From CBDCUW01 sp963734865 (lineage in GTDB: Bacteria; Planctomycetota; Planctomycetia; Pirellulales; Pirellulaceae): a stretch of DNA of 64,000 bases. The notes below the pieces were generated by a model that worked only from the letters and a program-made list of their open reading frames with translations, was not told where the DNA came from and did no database searches. Location: NCBI GenBank assembly GCA_963734865.1, contig CAVTIV010000019.1, positions 1,116,001 to 1,180,000 of the forward strand, written 5' to 3'. Below are positions 49,805 through 58,398 of the stretch, piece by piece. Numbering within the stretch: position 1 is the stretch's first letter; each line of letters opens with the position of its first letter. Position numbers and translations under genes: made by a program.

Positions 49805-49895
49805 GACGAACGGTTGAAATCACCGGGATCGCGCCATGGACCTTCCATCACCCAAGAGCAGTTCGGCGTATACCATCGCGACCATCGACGCGTAC
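49805..49895. repeat. attC-like site 6 (degraded)
   Basis: The left heptamer GACGAAC (49805-49811) is preceded by C, so CGACGAAC is 7/8 complementary to GCTCGTCG ending site 5. The centre has ACCCAAGAGCAGTTCG, like site 5. No clear right heptamer follows within the usual 92 bp, so the site is probably damaged. Confidence 0.4.
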
Positions 49896-50136
49896 GTAAT
49901 TGCCGCTGCAGTTGCACTCGCGTGAAGATGTCTGCACCAATAAGTCCTTCGTGAAGAAGATAGCCGTATACAATCAGCAATATGGCGGCACAGACCGCGG
50001 TAGTTCGAGGCCACATGCAGCCGAAGTAAACCGCAATCACCGCCGGACCAACCACCGGTAAAACACACCAGCGGAGTAAGAACGGCTGATGTTCCCACGA
50101 ATTGAACAGGCGTTTCCAGTGTTGTTCTGCGATCAA
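49820..50136 (-). CDS. Membrane protein fragment (cassette gene, 3' end uncertain)
   Basis: The frame begins at TTG 50136 (LIAEQHWKRLFNSWEHQPFLLRWCVLPVVGPAVIAVYFGCMWPRTTAVCAAILLIVYGYLL) with two or three hydrophobic spans. In this frame no stop occurs until 49552, well inside the deacetylase gene, so the true 3' end seems lost or frameshifted near attC 6; a neighbouring frame stops at 49820. Family unknown. Confidence 0.4.
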
Positions 50137-50169
50137 TGTGCGGCTGCCACAGATTGTTCCAATTCAGTC

Positions 50170-50206
50170 GGATAACGGCCCGCGTAAAGCGATCCGTTGG
50201 TTCGTC
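50170..50206. repeat. Short attC-like site 7
   Basis: 37 bp, GGATAAC (50170-50176) to GTTCGTC (50200-50206), with body CGTAAAGCGA shared with site 9. It is much shorter than the other sites, so it may be a deletion derivative, but both flanking cassette boundaries fit the complement rule on the right side (site 8 left end). Confidence 0.6.
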
Positions 50207-50302
50207 GGCTACGGTTTCCGACGCGCTCAATCGAAGAGATCGCGATTGACTCAAATGTCAATAATTTGCACGACGCACACGACACGGACTATGTGCTCAT
50301 CA

Positions 50303-50533
50303 TCAGGCACGAGGTGTTGTGAGTTCAGGATGTTGAAGCCGTCGGTGGTAATCCATACCCCAAACGAAGAGCAGAAAAGCGGCGGTAAAACAAAGACCAC
50401 TAAATCCTTGATCGAATGGTCCCTCCGCAATTGAAATCGCACCCAATATCCCGCACACAGAGGAAGCCCACCATGCGGCGCGGCGGGAACGTTTGTAATA
50501 GTGTGCCTCCTTGTCTTGAGATTTTCGGTTCAT
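50303..50533 (-). CDS. Small membrane protein (cassette gene, 76 aa)
   Basis: The ATG at 50533 is preceded by AAGGA at a 7-nt spacing, so the longer frame from 50590 is not used. The protein starts NRKSQDKEAHYYKRSRR, then has two hydrophobic spans (AAWWASSVCGILGAISIA, GLCFTAAFLLFVWGMDY). Basic N-terminus, no recognised family. Confidence 0.6.
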   Translation of the reverse strand: MNRKSQDKEAHYYKRSRRAAWWASSVCGILGAISIAEGPFDQGFSGLCFTAAFLLFVWGMDYHRRLQHPELTTPRA

Positions 50534-50684
50534 CGATTGTTCCTTCGGAGGTGCATTCAGGTACGAAAGCGATTCGGATGCGAGCTGCAATGATTGGCAG
50601 GAAAATGCGGTGCCAAGGGCGCCATTTCTTGAATATCTGCGATATACCCAATTCCCGCGAGCAAATGGCCGAGAATTGTCGTCC

Positions 50685-50772
50685 GACGAACGGCCCGCAT
50701 CAGCGGGCGCGGGCGAACGACTTGCAACCAGACGAGAAAACGGACCACCCGTCTCCGTTGCAGTGGCTATCC
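50685..50772. repeat. attC-like site 8
   Basis: 88 bp, GACGAAC (50685-50691) to GCTATCC (50766-50772, one base off GTTATCC) after GCAGTG. The left octamer is exactly complementary to GTTCGTCG ending site 7. The inner part has GGCCCGC/GCGGGC arms. The stop codon of the next gene lies inside the right heptamer. Confidence 0.7.
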
Positions 50773-51213
50773 GCCGTTGGCCGGACCGTTCGTGGGTGTC
50801 TCTAAGCCCTGCCCTGGAACCAGTGTAACCACGATTCCATCGTGCCGAAATACGAACGATTCATCAGTCACTTCCACGACTGGAAAGGTGGCAATCGCCA
50901 AGCCAGTTTCATGGGCCATGAAGCTACCGAGCACATTTGGGAAGTTCTTGACGGTGAACAGTGCGCCATCGCACGACCACTCAAAATCGCATTCGTGTAG
51001 GACGCCAGCGTGTAAATGACGCGAGTGCCCGGTTCCATCGTATCGCAGGTGCAGGACATCGCCGGTATCCGATATCCAATGGCCCGCTCCTGCAGATTGT
51101 GCAGCTGTGGCAGCGACGGTACGAGACAAGCCAGCCCGTCGATCGGCCCGTATCAGCAACGCAAACGCAAAGAAAGCGGCGAGACCGAGAAAGAGCAATC
51201 GCAGTTTAGTCAT
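50767..51213 (-). CDS. Small exported protein of unknown function (cassette gene, 148 aa)
   Basis: The ATG at 51213 starts a signal peptide or anchor (TKLRLLFLGLAAFFAFALLIRADRR). The mature part is beta-rich (GHWISDTGDVLHLRYDGTGHSRHLHAG, CDFEWSCDGALFTVKNFPN, ESFVFRHDGIVVTLVPG). The TAG stop is inside the attC 8 heptamer, a classical cassette arrangement. No family recognised. Confidence 0.68.
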   Translation of the reverse strand: MTKLRLLFLGLAAFFAFALLIRADRRAGLSRTVAATAAQSAGAGHWISDTGDVLHLRYDGTGHSRHLHAGVLHECDFEWSCDGALFTVKNFPNVLGSFMAHETGLAIATFPVVEVTDESFVFRHDGIVVTLVPGQGLETPTNGPANGG

Positions 51214-51251
51214 TTAGACACGAGCAGCGAGGGAACTGTTTCAATTCAGTC

Positions 51252-51289
51252 GGATAAACGACCCGTGTAAAGCGACGCGATGGTTATCC
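51252..51289. repeat. Short attC-like site 9
   Basis: 38 bp, GGATAAAC (51252-51259) to GTTATCC (51283-51289) after GATG. The outer octamers CGGATAA and TTATCCG are complementary, and the body GTGTAAAGCGA matches site 7. The left end is nearly complementary to GCTATCCG ending site 8. Confidence 0.62.
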
Positions 51290-51356
51290 GCATTGGTGGG
51301 TGAATCATACCGTGAAATTAACTCTCGAGTCACTGGGCTTGGCAGCGCCTTCTACT

Positions 51357-52331
51357 TCAAACAGAATCGGATTCGGGAACTGAAGTAATGGCATTGAATT
51401 CATCCTCCGCCTTGTGCTCCGCTTGCCTGCTCAGAGACCGCTCCAGCTGATAACCCAGCCCACGGAGCGCGAGGCATACGCCCAACATGATCGCGCCCAT
51501 TATTTGATGGCTGATGATCATTCCCGCAAACAGTTCTTCGGATTGGCCTCCTGGGCTCCCGAGCACTGCGATCAGCAGTCCAATTTCGACAATCGCCAAC
51601 ACCAAGCAGTAGACAACCCACAAGCCGATTCTCGATTTGATCTTCTCTGCTTTTTCTCCGAGCGAGATCCAAATACAGGGCAGCTTCACGAACAGACAGA
51701 CAATCCCATAGATCGTAATCGCAATCAATGGCTCAGCGTCATGGAGGGCACTCGCATGCAGGGCGCGTGTGAAGCTAATGTCCTCATCCGGCAACATTGC
51801 GCACCCGATCCCCATTGATAATGCCAATAGCAGCGTTCCGAGCATGATGTCACGAATCGCGTAGCGAGAGTCTCGACCTGCGTTTTGATCGCCCGCAGAA
51901 TCTTGGACGATCTGCCATCGAAAGCACATCGCAGCAATCTTCAAAGGCACAAAGCTGGTGACGAACCCAAACATCCAAAGCACACCCGTCCCGAGCATCG
52001 ATTCGGTATCAGGTTTTCCATTCTCAATCGTGATCCCCCACGCAAAGGCGCACCAGGAAAGCACGAGTAGCAGCAAAGTCCACGGAAGTCGAATCCAAAA
52101 CGTGCCGCGAACCAATGTCCCCCACACGCAGATGACGGTCAGCTGTGCTGTCACAACACCCAGAGCAAGCATCGCCGGAAACGCATCCTTGAAGCAGGTT
52201 GGCGTCGCCACGTCAGCGATGAAGAAGCCGACGCAACACACACCGATCAGGATGATCAGCCGTGTCCTTCGGTTGAAGTTCAAAGTTCTCGAAGGCACAG
52301 GTCCTTCGTCTGCGTTCGCGGGATCGTTCAC
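51357..52331 (-). CDS. Polytopic membrane protein (cassette gene, 324 aa)
   Basis: GTG start at 52331. About eight hydrophobic segments (LIILIGVCCVGFFIADVA, MLALGVVTAQLTVICVWGTLV, WTLLLLVLSWCAFAWGI, IMLGTLLLALSMGIGCAML, LWVVYCLVLAIVEIGLLIAVL, IMGAIMLGVCLALRGLGY) with short loops and hydrophilic ends. No transporter motif was recognised. The cassette is bounded by exactly complementary heptamers (GTTATCC at 51283, GGATAAC at 52514). Confidence 0.7.
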   Translation of the reverse strand: MNDPANADEGPVPSRTLNFNRRTRLIILIGVCCVGFFIADVATPTCFKDAFPAMLALGVVTAQLTVICVWGTLVRGTFWIRLPWTLLLLVLSWCAFAWGITIENGKPDTESMLGTGVLWMFGFVTSFVPLKIAAMCFRWQIVQDSAGDQNAGRDSRYAIRDIMLGTLLLALSMGIGCAMLPDEDISFTRALHASALHDAEPLIAITIYGIVCLFVKLPCIWISLGEKAEKIKSRIGLWVVYCLVLAIVEIGLLIAVLGSPGGQSEELFAGMIISHQIMGAIMLGVCLALRGLGYQLERSLSRQAEHKAEDEFNAITSVPESDSV

Positions 52332-52513
52332 GTTTACTTCTTATCGAAGGACGGCTCAAGGCGTACGCCAACTTGATTCAGACGCGCAATTCGATCTGCG
52401 ACCGCCGCGGTGCGTTTGAGGGCAATGTCTCGCCGTATGTCATCATTTAACGCCACCGATCGCCGCTTGAAGCTTACGTGCGTTTGCGGGTGCCGATACG
52501 GCCTCGTTCTGCC

Positions 52514-52603
52514 GGATAACGGTTGCGTTCAGCCGGCACGAACGAACGACCGTGCCATCAAGCAAAGTGTTTTTGAGTGCGCGGTTGCAACGCGTGGTTT
52601 ACA
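52514..52603. repeat. attC-like site 10
   Basis: 90 bp, GGATAAC (52514-52520) to GTTTACA (52597-52603) after GCGTG. Inner arms GGTTGCGTT and GCGGTTGCAACGC pair partially. The left octamer CGGATAAC is exactly complementary to GTTATCCG ending site 9. Confidence 0.78.
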
Positions 52604-52614
52604 CCCAAAGCCGG

Positions 52615-53160
52615 TCAACAAACCTTGATTTGGAGTTTAGCAATTTCGGCACAGAACACAAATGTGAAGACAAGGAGTATCGCCAAGCTGCTGACATTCT
52701 CCGATTCACACTCATCGAATTTGCACATATCTGGTCGCAATCTCTGAATCAGTTGACGTGTTTGCCGTAATTCTGACGAATCAATGTCCGTCTTTGTAAA
52801 GTCGTGTGCCATAGCATTTCGGATGTCCTTGATTTCATTTAATGCGGGCAAGAATCGGCGATAATCGTCAATTTCAAATTCTTCGTCTGCATCGCGGAAG
52901 GATTTGAGAAAGTCTTTGAATGAACGAAGTTTTCCGCCTAGCATTCGATCCTCAATGCCCGGATCAAATGATGCCAGTAATTGAACAAGCTTAGATTCGA
53001 TCAAAAGCACGGCGCTGAAAAATCGACCAACAAGAGTGCATTGTTCATCGGTCCTCTTAGAAACGGAACGAAATCCTTCGGTCATCAATTCAAGAAGGCG
53101 TTTGCTATTCTGCTCAGGTGTTCCTGGCTCGTTGAATCGTATTGGATTGTACGTAGTCAT
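52615..53160 (-). CDS. HEPN-like helical protein (cassette gene, 181 aa)
   Basis: The ATG at 53160 is chosen over the frame opening at 53184. All-helical, soluble: NSKRLLELMTEGFRSVSKRTDEQCTLVGRFFSAVLLIESKLVQLL and LNEIKDIRNAMAHDFTKTDID. The RNAMAH segment fits the R-x4-H motif of HEPN ribonuclease or mannitol-repressor-like folds, which are common in defence and toxin systems. The assignment is tentative. The stop lies 12 bp from attC 10. Confidence 0.6.
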   Translation of the reverse strand: MTTYNPIRFNEPGTPEQNSKRLLELMTEGFRSVSKRTDEQCTLVGRFFSAVLLIESKLVQLLASFDPGIEDRMLGGKLRSFKDFLKSFRDADEEFEIDDYRRFLPALNEIKDIRNAMAHDFTKTDIDSSELRQTRQLIQRLRPDMCKFDECESENVSSLAILLVFTFVFCAEIAKLQIKVC

Positions 53161-53257
53161 TTGGTGTCGACGCGGAGAGTACACGATTGCCCATCAACGT
53201 GACACATGACACACGTCAGCCGACAAAGTTCGGGCTCACAGCGTGCTGCACTCAGTG

Positions 53258-53270
53258 GTGTAACGAAATG
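53258..53270. repeat. attC-like half-site 11
   Basis: GTGTAAC (53258-53264) is close to the complement GTGTAAAC predicted from GTTTACAC ending site 10. It is followed by GAAATG, as in sites 5 and 13, and then directly by the decayed IS91-like element. Confidence 0.5.
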
Positions 53271-53373
53271 CGATCTATGGGGGCACGTCGCGTGCCGGCA
53301 TCGATCGTGCGTTGAACTTTGTCGCTCGCTGGCGGGCGAGTTTCCAGATCGGAGCGATCCGGTCAGTACGATT

Positions 53374-54280
53374 CTACCAGCATGTCGCCGTCTGGGGACA
53401 TGCCGGGAAGCGAAGGGATTGAGTCCAAAATCTCTGGCAACGGTCCATGTAGGCGGTCTGCCGGCGACAACTCCAACCGCCGAAATGGCGAACCTTCGTC
53501 AGCTGAAAGCTCTCCCGCAAGCTGGTCGCGTCGACCAGGTAGTGCCCGTCACTGTTGGCGACATCCGCGGGTGCTTCGGCTTGTTCCCAGCCGTCGGCGA
53601 AAGACTGGGACCGGCACCGGGCACCACGCGTGCACGTGCCAGTGCGATCCATTCCTGGTTCCAGGTGTGCAGCACCATAATCGCCGCCGGATCGTAGTCC
53701 TGCTGAGAGCGAATCGCTTTTTGCAAAGCTTTCCAGGCCGATGTGAACAACAACTCCGCCAGCTCGACCGATCGGCCAAGCCATCTCCGAAAGCCTCGGC
53801 AGCGTGAAGACGACTTGGTAGTACGTCACATCATCAAGGATCAACTGATCGGCACGGCTCGGCGAAGTCATAACGTTTCCTTCCGCTGCAAATCGGACAG
53901 TGCCGGTCGCCACAGGAATGATGAACCGTCGTGACCTCGCCACAGTCGTCACACTGATACGTCTTGCCGCCCAGTGCCGCGGTCCGGGACAGCGAAGTTT
54001 CGCCAGCGTGCTCCGCAACAACTCGAAGGCGACGACTGCTTGACGTAAGACGCCGCCGCGATGCGAAGGATCTGGGCGACGGTTAACTTTTCGGCGGTTT
54101 TTTCGCTGTGTTCGGATCGTTCTCTTTCGAGTTGTTCTCCTCGGGCGGCCTGTACGTCGATAACTACCGCACCGGGAGCGAATCCATCGAACTGGGCACA
54201 TTGATCAAGTGTTCGCGGCGACAGTGCAGGTAGATCATCGTGGTGGTGAAGCTGGAGTGACCAAGAAGTTTGTCTGATCG
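53374..54280 (-). pseudogene. IS91-like transposase remnant
   Basis: Several frames carry pieces of one protein: TYYQVVFTLPRLSEMAW, AWKALQKAIRSQQDYDPAAIMVLHTWNQEW (53499-53753) and the C-terminal VRHFGGWSCRRQTAYMDRC. The region of the HUH histidine motif is frameshifted (HWHVHAW only in another frame), and the segment present in copy 2 between ESFRKFAVRH and DQVVRHFGG is deleted here. It cannot encode an active enzyme. Confidence 0.75.
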
Positions 54281-54756
54281 TCAGCAAGTCGACTCCCGCT
54301 TCGAGTAGACCCGTCGCATAAGAATGTCTCAGAATGTGCGGATGGACATTCTTCTTGATCCGGCTAACTTGGCCGACTCCTTAATCGCCTTCTGGATCGA
54401 CGTGTCGGCGTAAGGCTTGTCCGGTTGCTTGCCGGGAAACAGGAAGTCGGTCGGCTGGTACTGCTCCCAATACGTCCGAAGTTCCTGCAGCAGTCTCGGC
54501 GAGAGGGGTACGAGTCGCTCTTTGGCGCCCTTGCCGTGGGTGATTCGGATCTGCAACGGTCGAGTCGATATCGGGGATCTTCAAGTGGGCCGCTTCGGAG
54601 AGTCGCATCCCACAGCCATACAGGACCGAGAGAAACGTTCGGTGCTTGAGGTTCTTGGTGCATCGCAGCAGCTCGTGGACTTCTTGTCGGCTGAGTACCA
54701 CTGGTAGCGTTTTGGGACGCTTGCCGAAGGGAACCATGGTGACCGGCCAGGGGACA
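54281..54756 (-). pseudogene. Tyrosine recombinase remnant (IS91-associated)
   Basis: KTLPVVLSRQEVHELLRCTKNLKHRTFLSVLYGCGMRLSEAAHLKIPDID (box I region) lies in one frame. Then, after a 1-bp shift, LQIRITHGKGAKERLVPLSPRLLQELRTYWEQYQP and a broken end (HILRHSYA-like region lost, LLTIRQTSWSLQLHHHDD) follow. The N-terminal domain is absent because the element's right end cuts at VPWPVTMVPFGKRP. Non-functional. Confidence 0.78.
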
Positions 54757-54758
54757 CG

Positions 54759-55335
54759 GATCGTGTGGGTGTACAGGAAACTATGGCACAACACAGCAAC
54801 TGCGTGGAAGGATAAGAAACGCATTCTGCAACTGCTAATCAGCGACATCACGGTAAAGAAACCGGAGCGGCGTGTTGCTCTCTTGCAAGTGCGGTGGCAA
54901 GGAGGTGTGTGCGAAGAAATCAGCGTTGAGTTACCTCGGCCAGTAGCGGATCGCTGGCGACATGATGACAAGTTGATCGAACGTGTTAGAGAGTTGGCCA
55001 AGACGTTGGATGATGCTGAGATCGCTGCTCGGTTGAACGATGAAGGGCTCAAGACGAACAAGGGAAATGCCTTCACGATCAAAAGCATCAAGTGGATTCG
55101 CCACAAGCACAGCATCCCTCGTGTCGATGATAGGAAAGCAGGGGAATTCACAGTAAAGGAGCTTGCCAAGCAACTGGGAGTCAGCATTGGCGTAGTCTAC
55201 TATTGGATCAACAAAGGCCTGGTCACCGGACGTCGCCACAACGCCGGTTCGCCCTACTTGCTGGAAATCTCAGCTGACATTGAGCAAGAGCTAGCAAAGC
55301 GAGTTGCTCAGTCGACTCGCATCAAACCCCAGTAA
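54759..55335 (+). pseudogene. Truncated large serine recombinase, C-terminal part
   Basis: The open frame (54646-55335) begins inside the IS91-like element; genuine homology begins about 54800. DKKRILQLLISDITVKKPERRVALLQVRWQGG, LIERVRELAKTLDDAEIAARLNDEGLKTNKGNAFTIKSIKWIRHKHSIP and FTVKELAKQLGVSIGVVYYWINKGLVTGRR match the C-terminal region of recombinase-family resolvases. The catalytic N-terminus and zinc ribbon are gone, so it is a fragment of another mobile element, cut by the IS91-like insertion. Confidence 0.72.
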
Positions 55336-55385
55336 TTCCGTTGTTTTCACAACTTCTATCCCTAAAGCCTATTGTAAAAGGTGCA

Positions 55386-55880
55386 TTATGCGGCCACCGT
55401 CGCGATACCCAACGGCCGCGTTTTACCGTCGCCTTTGGGGATTTCTCGGCGTAAACTCGGCTGGGGACGATAGCTGCCCCGATGCAGTCGATCTTCGAGG
55501 TCTTGCAGGTTGTCCCGCAAGTTCTCTTCATAGTCTTCCACCGTGACACCGTCGACTCCCGGTGCCTTGTCTCGCTTGAGTCTTCGAAAGGCGTAGAACA
55601 GCAGCTCGGTATTCAACAGCGAGTACACGTTGTTGAACGTTGCCGCTGGGTCGCTTTCCGCTCTCGTGGTGATGCGATCCAGTCGATCATTCACCGGCGT
55701 TCCACTTCTGCGAGTGGCAGGTGGCCGGCTGGATTCGCGTGTCGGCCTGACCGCCTTCCCTCGACCGGCATTACCCGGCGTCAACGGTACTACGCAGTCA
55801 TCCGACTCCCAAAGCGTCATTTGCCGTTGTTGCTTTTTCAGCTTCGCGGGCATACTCGATTCGTCGTGATTGGAAGTCAT
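55386..55880 (-). pseudogene. Group II intron reverse transcriptase, N-terminal fragment
   Basis: A 164-codon fragment: NVYSLLNTELLFYAFRRLKRDKAPGVDGVTVEDYEENLRDNLQDLEDRLHRGSYRPQPSLRREIPKGDGKTRPLGI is RT0/RT1 of a group II intron maturase. It ends abruptly at GIATVAA, just before the palm motifs. A complete protein would exceed 420 residues. Confidence 0.82.
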
Positions 55881-56248
55881 GATCGGATCAAGAACGTTTG
55901 GGCCTCACTGGTTGCCTTGAAGACGTGGTGTGTAGCGCGAGTGGATCTTCGACTCCGGGACTCTCGATGCCGCTCGCCAAAATGCGACGTCGAGTGTTGC
56001 CTTCCAGCATGCACACACCTTGGGCAGGATCCAACAGGAAACCATGTTTTCGGAGCTCAATCTCGTTCAGGGCTCGGCAGCCAGCCGATACCTTTCACCC
56101 TCACTACCTTTCGTGTTTACGCATCAACGCTGAACTTCGACTATCCGTCTTATATCAACGCAGCAAAACTCGATACTGGGCCTGTGGCTAGCAGTTACCC
56201 AGGCGGGATTCACACCCGCTCGTCTTCAAACCATTTCCAGTCCGCAAC
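55386..56248 (-). mobile_element. Group II intron remnant C (5' half)
   Basis: The 5' end is at about 56248 (TTGCGGACTGGAAATGG on the minus strand), the same leader as remnant B, followed by domain I-like sequence and the N-terminal part of a reverse transcriptase. It is truncated at the 3' side near 55386; no domain V was seen. It abuts the right end of an attC (site 12). Confidence 0.75.
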
Positions 56249-56267
56249 GTGCACGGCATGGTTATCC
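56249..56267. repeat. attC-like half-site 12 (right end)
   Basis: CGTGCACGGCATGGTTATCC, ending with the heptamer GTTATCC (56261-56267). The left part is replaced by intron remnant C. The position of the junction matches that of intron B in site 5 (before GTGCA). Confidence 0.65.
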
Positions 56268-56948
56268 GTTCGTTTTCGTCGCAGCCACAATGTAGCGTTG
56301 CGTTCGTGTCGACGACAGCGCGTTTGTTGCTTCCATCGGTCCGACGGAGTCGATGCGAAAGCCTACTTGCTCGAGCAAGTAGGGAACTGTCGCAGTGGTT
56401 CTGCAAGCGGAAAGCGGAAGAGTGTCAACGATGCCATCCCAGCGACCAGACCAGGCGTCCCGATCGAAAAGCCCGTCCATCACAATGACAAAACCACCGG
56501 AACGGAGCCAAGAATACCAGTTACGGAAGGCGGCAAGTGGATCAAATAGGCAGTTGGCTAGTTGGCGTGAAGCGATCAGGTCGAACGAATTAGGCGAGAA
56601 ATGCGAATGGTCATCCGCGTGGTCGCAAAACCCGCGAACGACCGAAACGCTGCTCAGTTCAGGCTTCGATTCGAGTAAACGACTCATCGCACGACAGGGT
56701 TCAAGTGCAGTGATGCGAAGACCGGGAATGCGAGCAAGAGCCAGAGAAAGTGCACCGGTACCGCTGCCAGCGTCTAGTACGGCCATCCGGTCGTAAAACG
56801 TAACACATCGACTCATGTCAACGACGCAAGCATCGTGATCTTCCGCAGTCATCGCGGTGACCCACGAGTCGTATTTCGACGCCTCTTCTGCGTCGTAGGT
56901 TGAGAGATAGCGATCGCGAGATTCTAGTTGGGAGACGCGAAAAGTCAT
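56262..56948 (-). CDS. Class I SAM-dependent methyltransferase (cassette gene)
   Basis: 228 residues, intact. Motif I MAVLDAGSGTGALSLALARIPGLRITALEP, then SPNSFDLIASRQLANCLFDPLAAFRNWYSWLRSGGFVIVMDG (strand 4 and 5 region) and VPYLLEQVGF near the end. The TAA stop lies inside the attC heptamer at 56262-56264, and the ATG is 15 bp from the right-hand heptamer, a textbook cassette layout. The substrate is unknown. Confidence 0.85.
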   Translation of the reverse strand: MTFRVSQLESRDRYLSTYDAEEASKYDSWVTAMTAEDHDACVVDMSRCVTFYDRMAVLDAGSGTGALSLALARIPGLRITALEPCRAMSRLLESKPELSSVSVVRGFCDHADDHSHFSPNSFDLIASRQLANCLFDPLAAFRNWYSWLRSGGFVIVMDGLFDRDAWSGRWDGIVDTLPLSACRTTATVPYLLEQVGFRIDSVGPMEATNALSSTRTQRYIVAATKTNG

Positions 56949-56963
56949 GAGTGCATTTCAGTC

Positions 56964-56976
56964 GGATAACGAAATG
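56964..56976. repeat. attC-like half-site 13
   Basis: GGATAAC (56964-56970) with a preceding C is exactly complementary over eight bases to GTTATCCG of site 12, closing the methyltransferase cassette. It continues GAAATG and then enters IS91-like copy 2. Confidence 0.68.
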
Positions 56977-57949
56977 CGATCTATGGGGGCACGTCGCGTG
57001 CCGGCATCGATCGTGCGTTGAACTTTGTCGCTCGCTGGCGGGCGAGTTTCCAGATCGGGGCGATCCGGTCAGTACGATTCTACCAGCATGTCGCCGTCGG
57101 GGGACAAGCCGGGAAGCGAAGGCGATCGACTCCAAAATCTCTTGGCAACGGTCCATGTAGGCGGTCTGCCGGCGACAACTCCAACCGCCGAAATGGCGAA
57201 CCACTTGATCGGCCGAAGCATCCTCGCTCGGTGGCGGTTGGATGAAGCTGACCCATTCGACCGACTCCAGCCCCTCGCAGAACGCTTCCCAAGCATCATC
57301 GTTTTGCAAGTTCGTGAACTTGCCGCCCAGTTTCAGCTTTCCGTCCCGGCGAAGCCGACGCAAGTGGCGAACCGCAAACTTGCGAAAGCTCTCCCGCAAG
57401 CTGATCGCGTCGACCAAGTAGTGCCCGTCACTGTTGGCGACATCCGCGGGTGCTTCGGCTTGTTCCCAGCCGTCGTGCGAAAGACTGGGACCGGCTCCGG
57501 GCACCAACGCGTGTACGTGCCAGTGCGAATCCATTCGCTGGTTCCAAGTGTGCAGCACCATCATCGCCGCCGGATCGTAGTCCTGCTGAGAGCGAATCGC
57601 TTTTTGCAGAGCTTTCCAGGCCGACGTGAACAACAACTCCGCCAGCTCCGACCGATTGGCCAAGGCCATCTCCGAAAGCTCACTCGGCAGCGTGAAGACG
57701 ACTTGGCTGGCGTGACCAAGAAGTTTGCTGATCGTCAGCAAGTCGACTCCCGCTTCGAGTATCGGGGATCTTCAAGTGGGCCGCTTCGGAGAGTCGCATC
57801 CCACAGCCATACAGGACCGAGAGAAACGTTCGGTGCTTGAGGTTCTTGGTGCATCGCAGCAGCTCGTGGACTTCTTGTCGGCTGAGTACCACTGGTAGCG
57901 TTTTGGGACGCTTGCCGAAGGGAACCATGGTGACCGGCCAGGGGACACG
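56977..57949 (-). mobile_element. Decayed IS91-like element, copy 2
   Basis: Same ends as copy 1. The minus-strand transposase part (57741-56977) keeps VVFTLPSELSEMALANRSELAELL, the HUH motif HWHVHALVPGAGPSL and VRHLRRLRRDGKLKLGGKF. It is fused to the end of the tyrosine recombinase (LLTISKLLGHA) by deletion of everything between. The right 150 bp repeats the truncated recombinase start of copy 1. Inactive, but less decayed in the HUH region than copy 1. Confidence 0.77.
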
Positions 57950-58306
57950 AATCACGGACTGGCATCTTCACAGTCTATCGAGCGCATCCGACCGCGTAAA
58001 ATTCGTGTCCAAGTTCAGTGCCTCGAAAAGAGCCGTCAGCGGGAATCCCTCTTTGCGTCTTTTTGCGTTTTTTTGTGGCAATCATCGGTTCAACTGTGAA
58101 CAACGAGAATGGTCGGCCGCAAGAAATGCAAGAAGGCGCAAAAATGGTCGCGAGCATTCGTTGGTGCCGTGCCACAAGTCAGCACCCGGAAACAAGTTTG
58201 CAATAGCGAAATAAACCCGCAAGGTAATCGATAACGTTGACAAACCGAATCACGCGGCATCAATCATCGGCAGCGCCCAAGAGCATGTGCCGCATTCATT
58301 TCGCTC
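57950..58306. other. Cassette remnant without recognisable gene
   Basis: 356 bp between IS91-like copy 2 and attC 14. Frames of about 60 codons occur on both strands without recognisable motifs. A stretch near 58050-58075 of poly-T with GCG steps, partly mirrored near 58130, looks like low-complexity intergenic sequence. Confidence 0.4.
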
Positions 58307-58398
58307 GACGAACGGTTGCGATATGCGGGCGGCGGCGAGAGACTCAGCCATTGCAAGAACGGCGACCACCGCCGCTCCGTATCATCGCATGGTTATGG
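58307..58398. repeat. attC-like site 14
   Basis: 92 bp, GACGAAC (58307-58313) to GTTATGG (58392-58398) after GCATG. Inner arms GCGATATGCGGGCGGCGG and CCGCCGCTCCGTATCATCGC pair well with a few bulges, giving the clearest hairpin of the set. Confidence 0.85.

Larger units (their letters stand above)
53271..54758 (-). mobile_element. Decayed IS91-like element, copy 1
   Basis: Bounded by CGATCTATGGGGGCACG on the left and CCAGGGGACACG on the right, the same ends as copy 2. It contains minus-strand remnants of a tyrosine recombinase and a HUH-type IS91 transposase, broken into several frames with internal deletions. Elements with this recombinase-plus-transposase pair occur in planctomycetes. It lies immediately after half-site 11. 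Confidence 0.75.

Noticed and set aside
49552..49819. C-terminal extension of the membrane protein starting at 50136
   Set aside because: This part of the frame overlaps the well-supported deacetylase start on the same strand and has basic non-membrane composition; it is probably read-through after a lost 3' end.
54281..54756. Tyrosine recombinase as the missing integron integrase
   Set aside because: It lacks the N-terminal domain and the IntI-specific insert, is broken, and is joined to an IS91-like transposase in both copies, so it belongs to that element.
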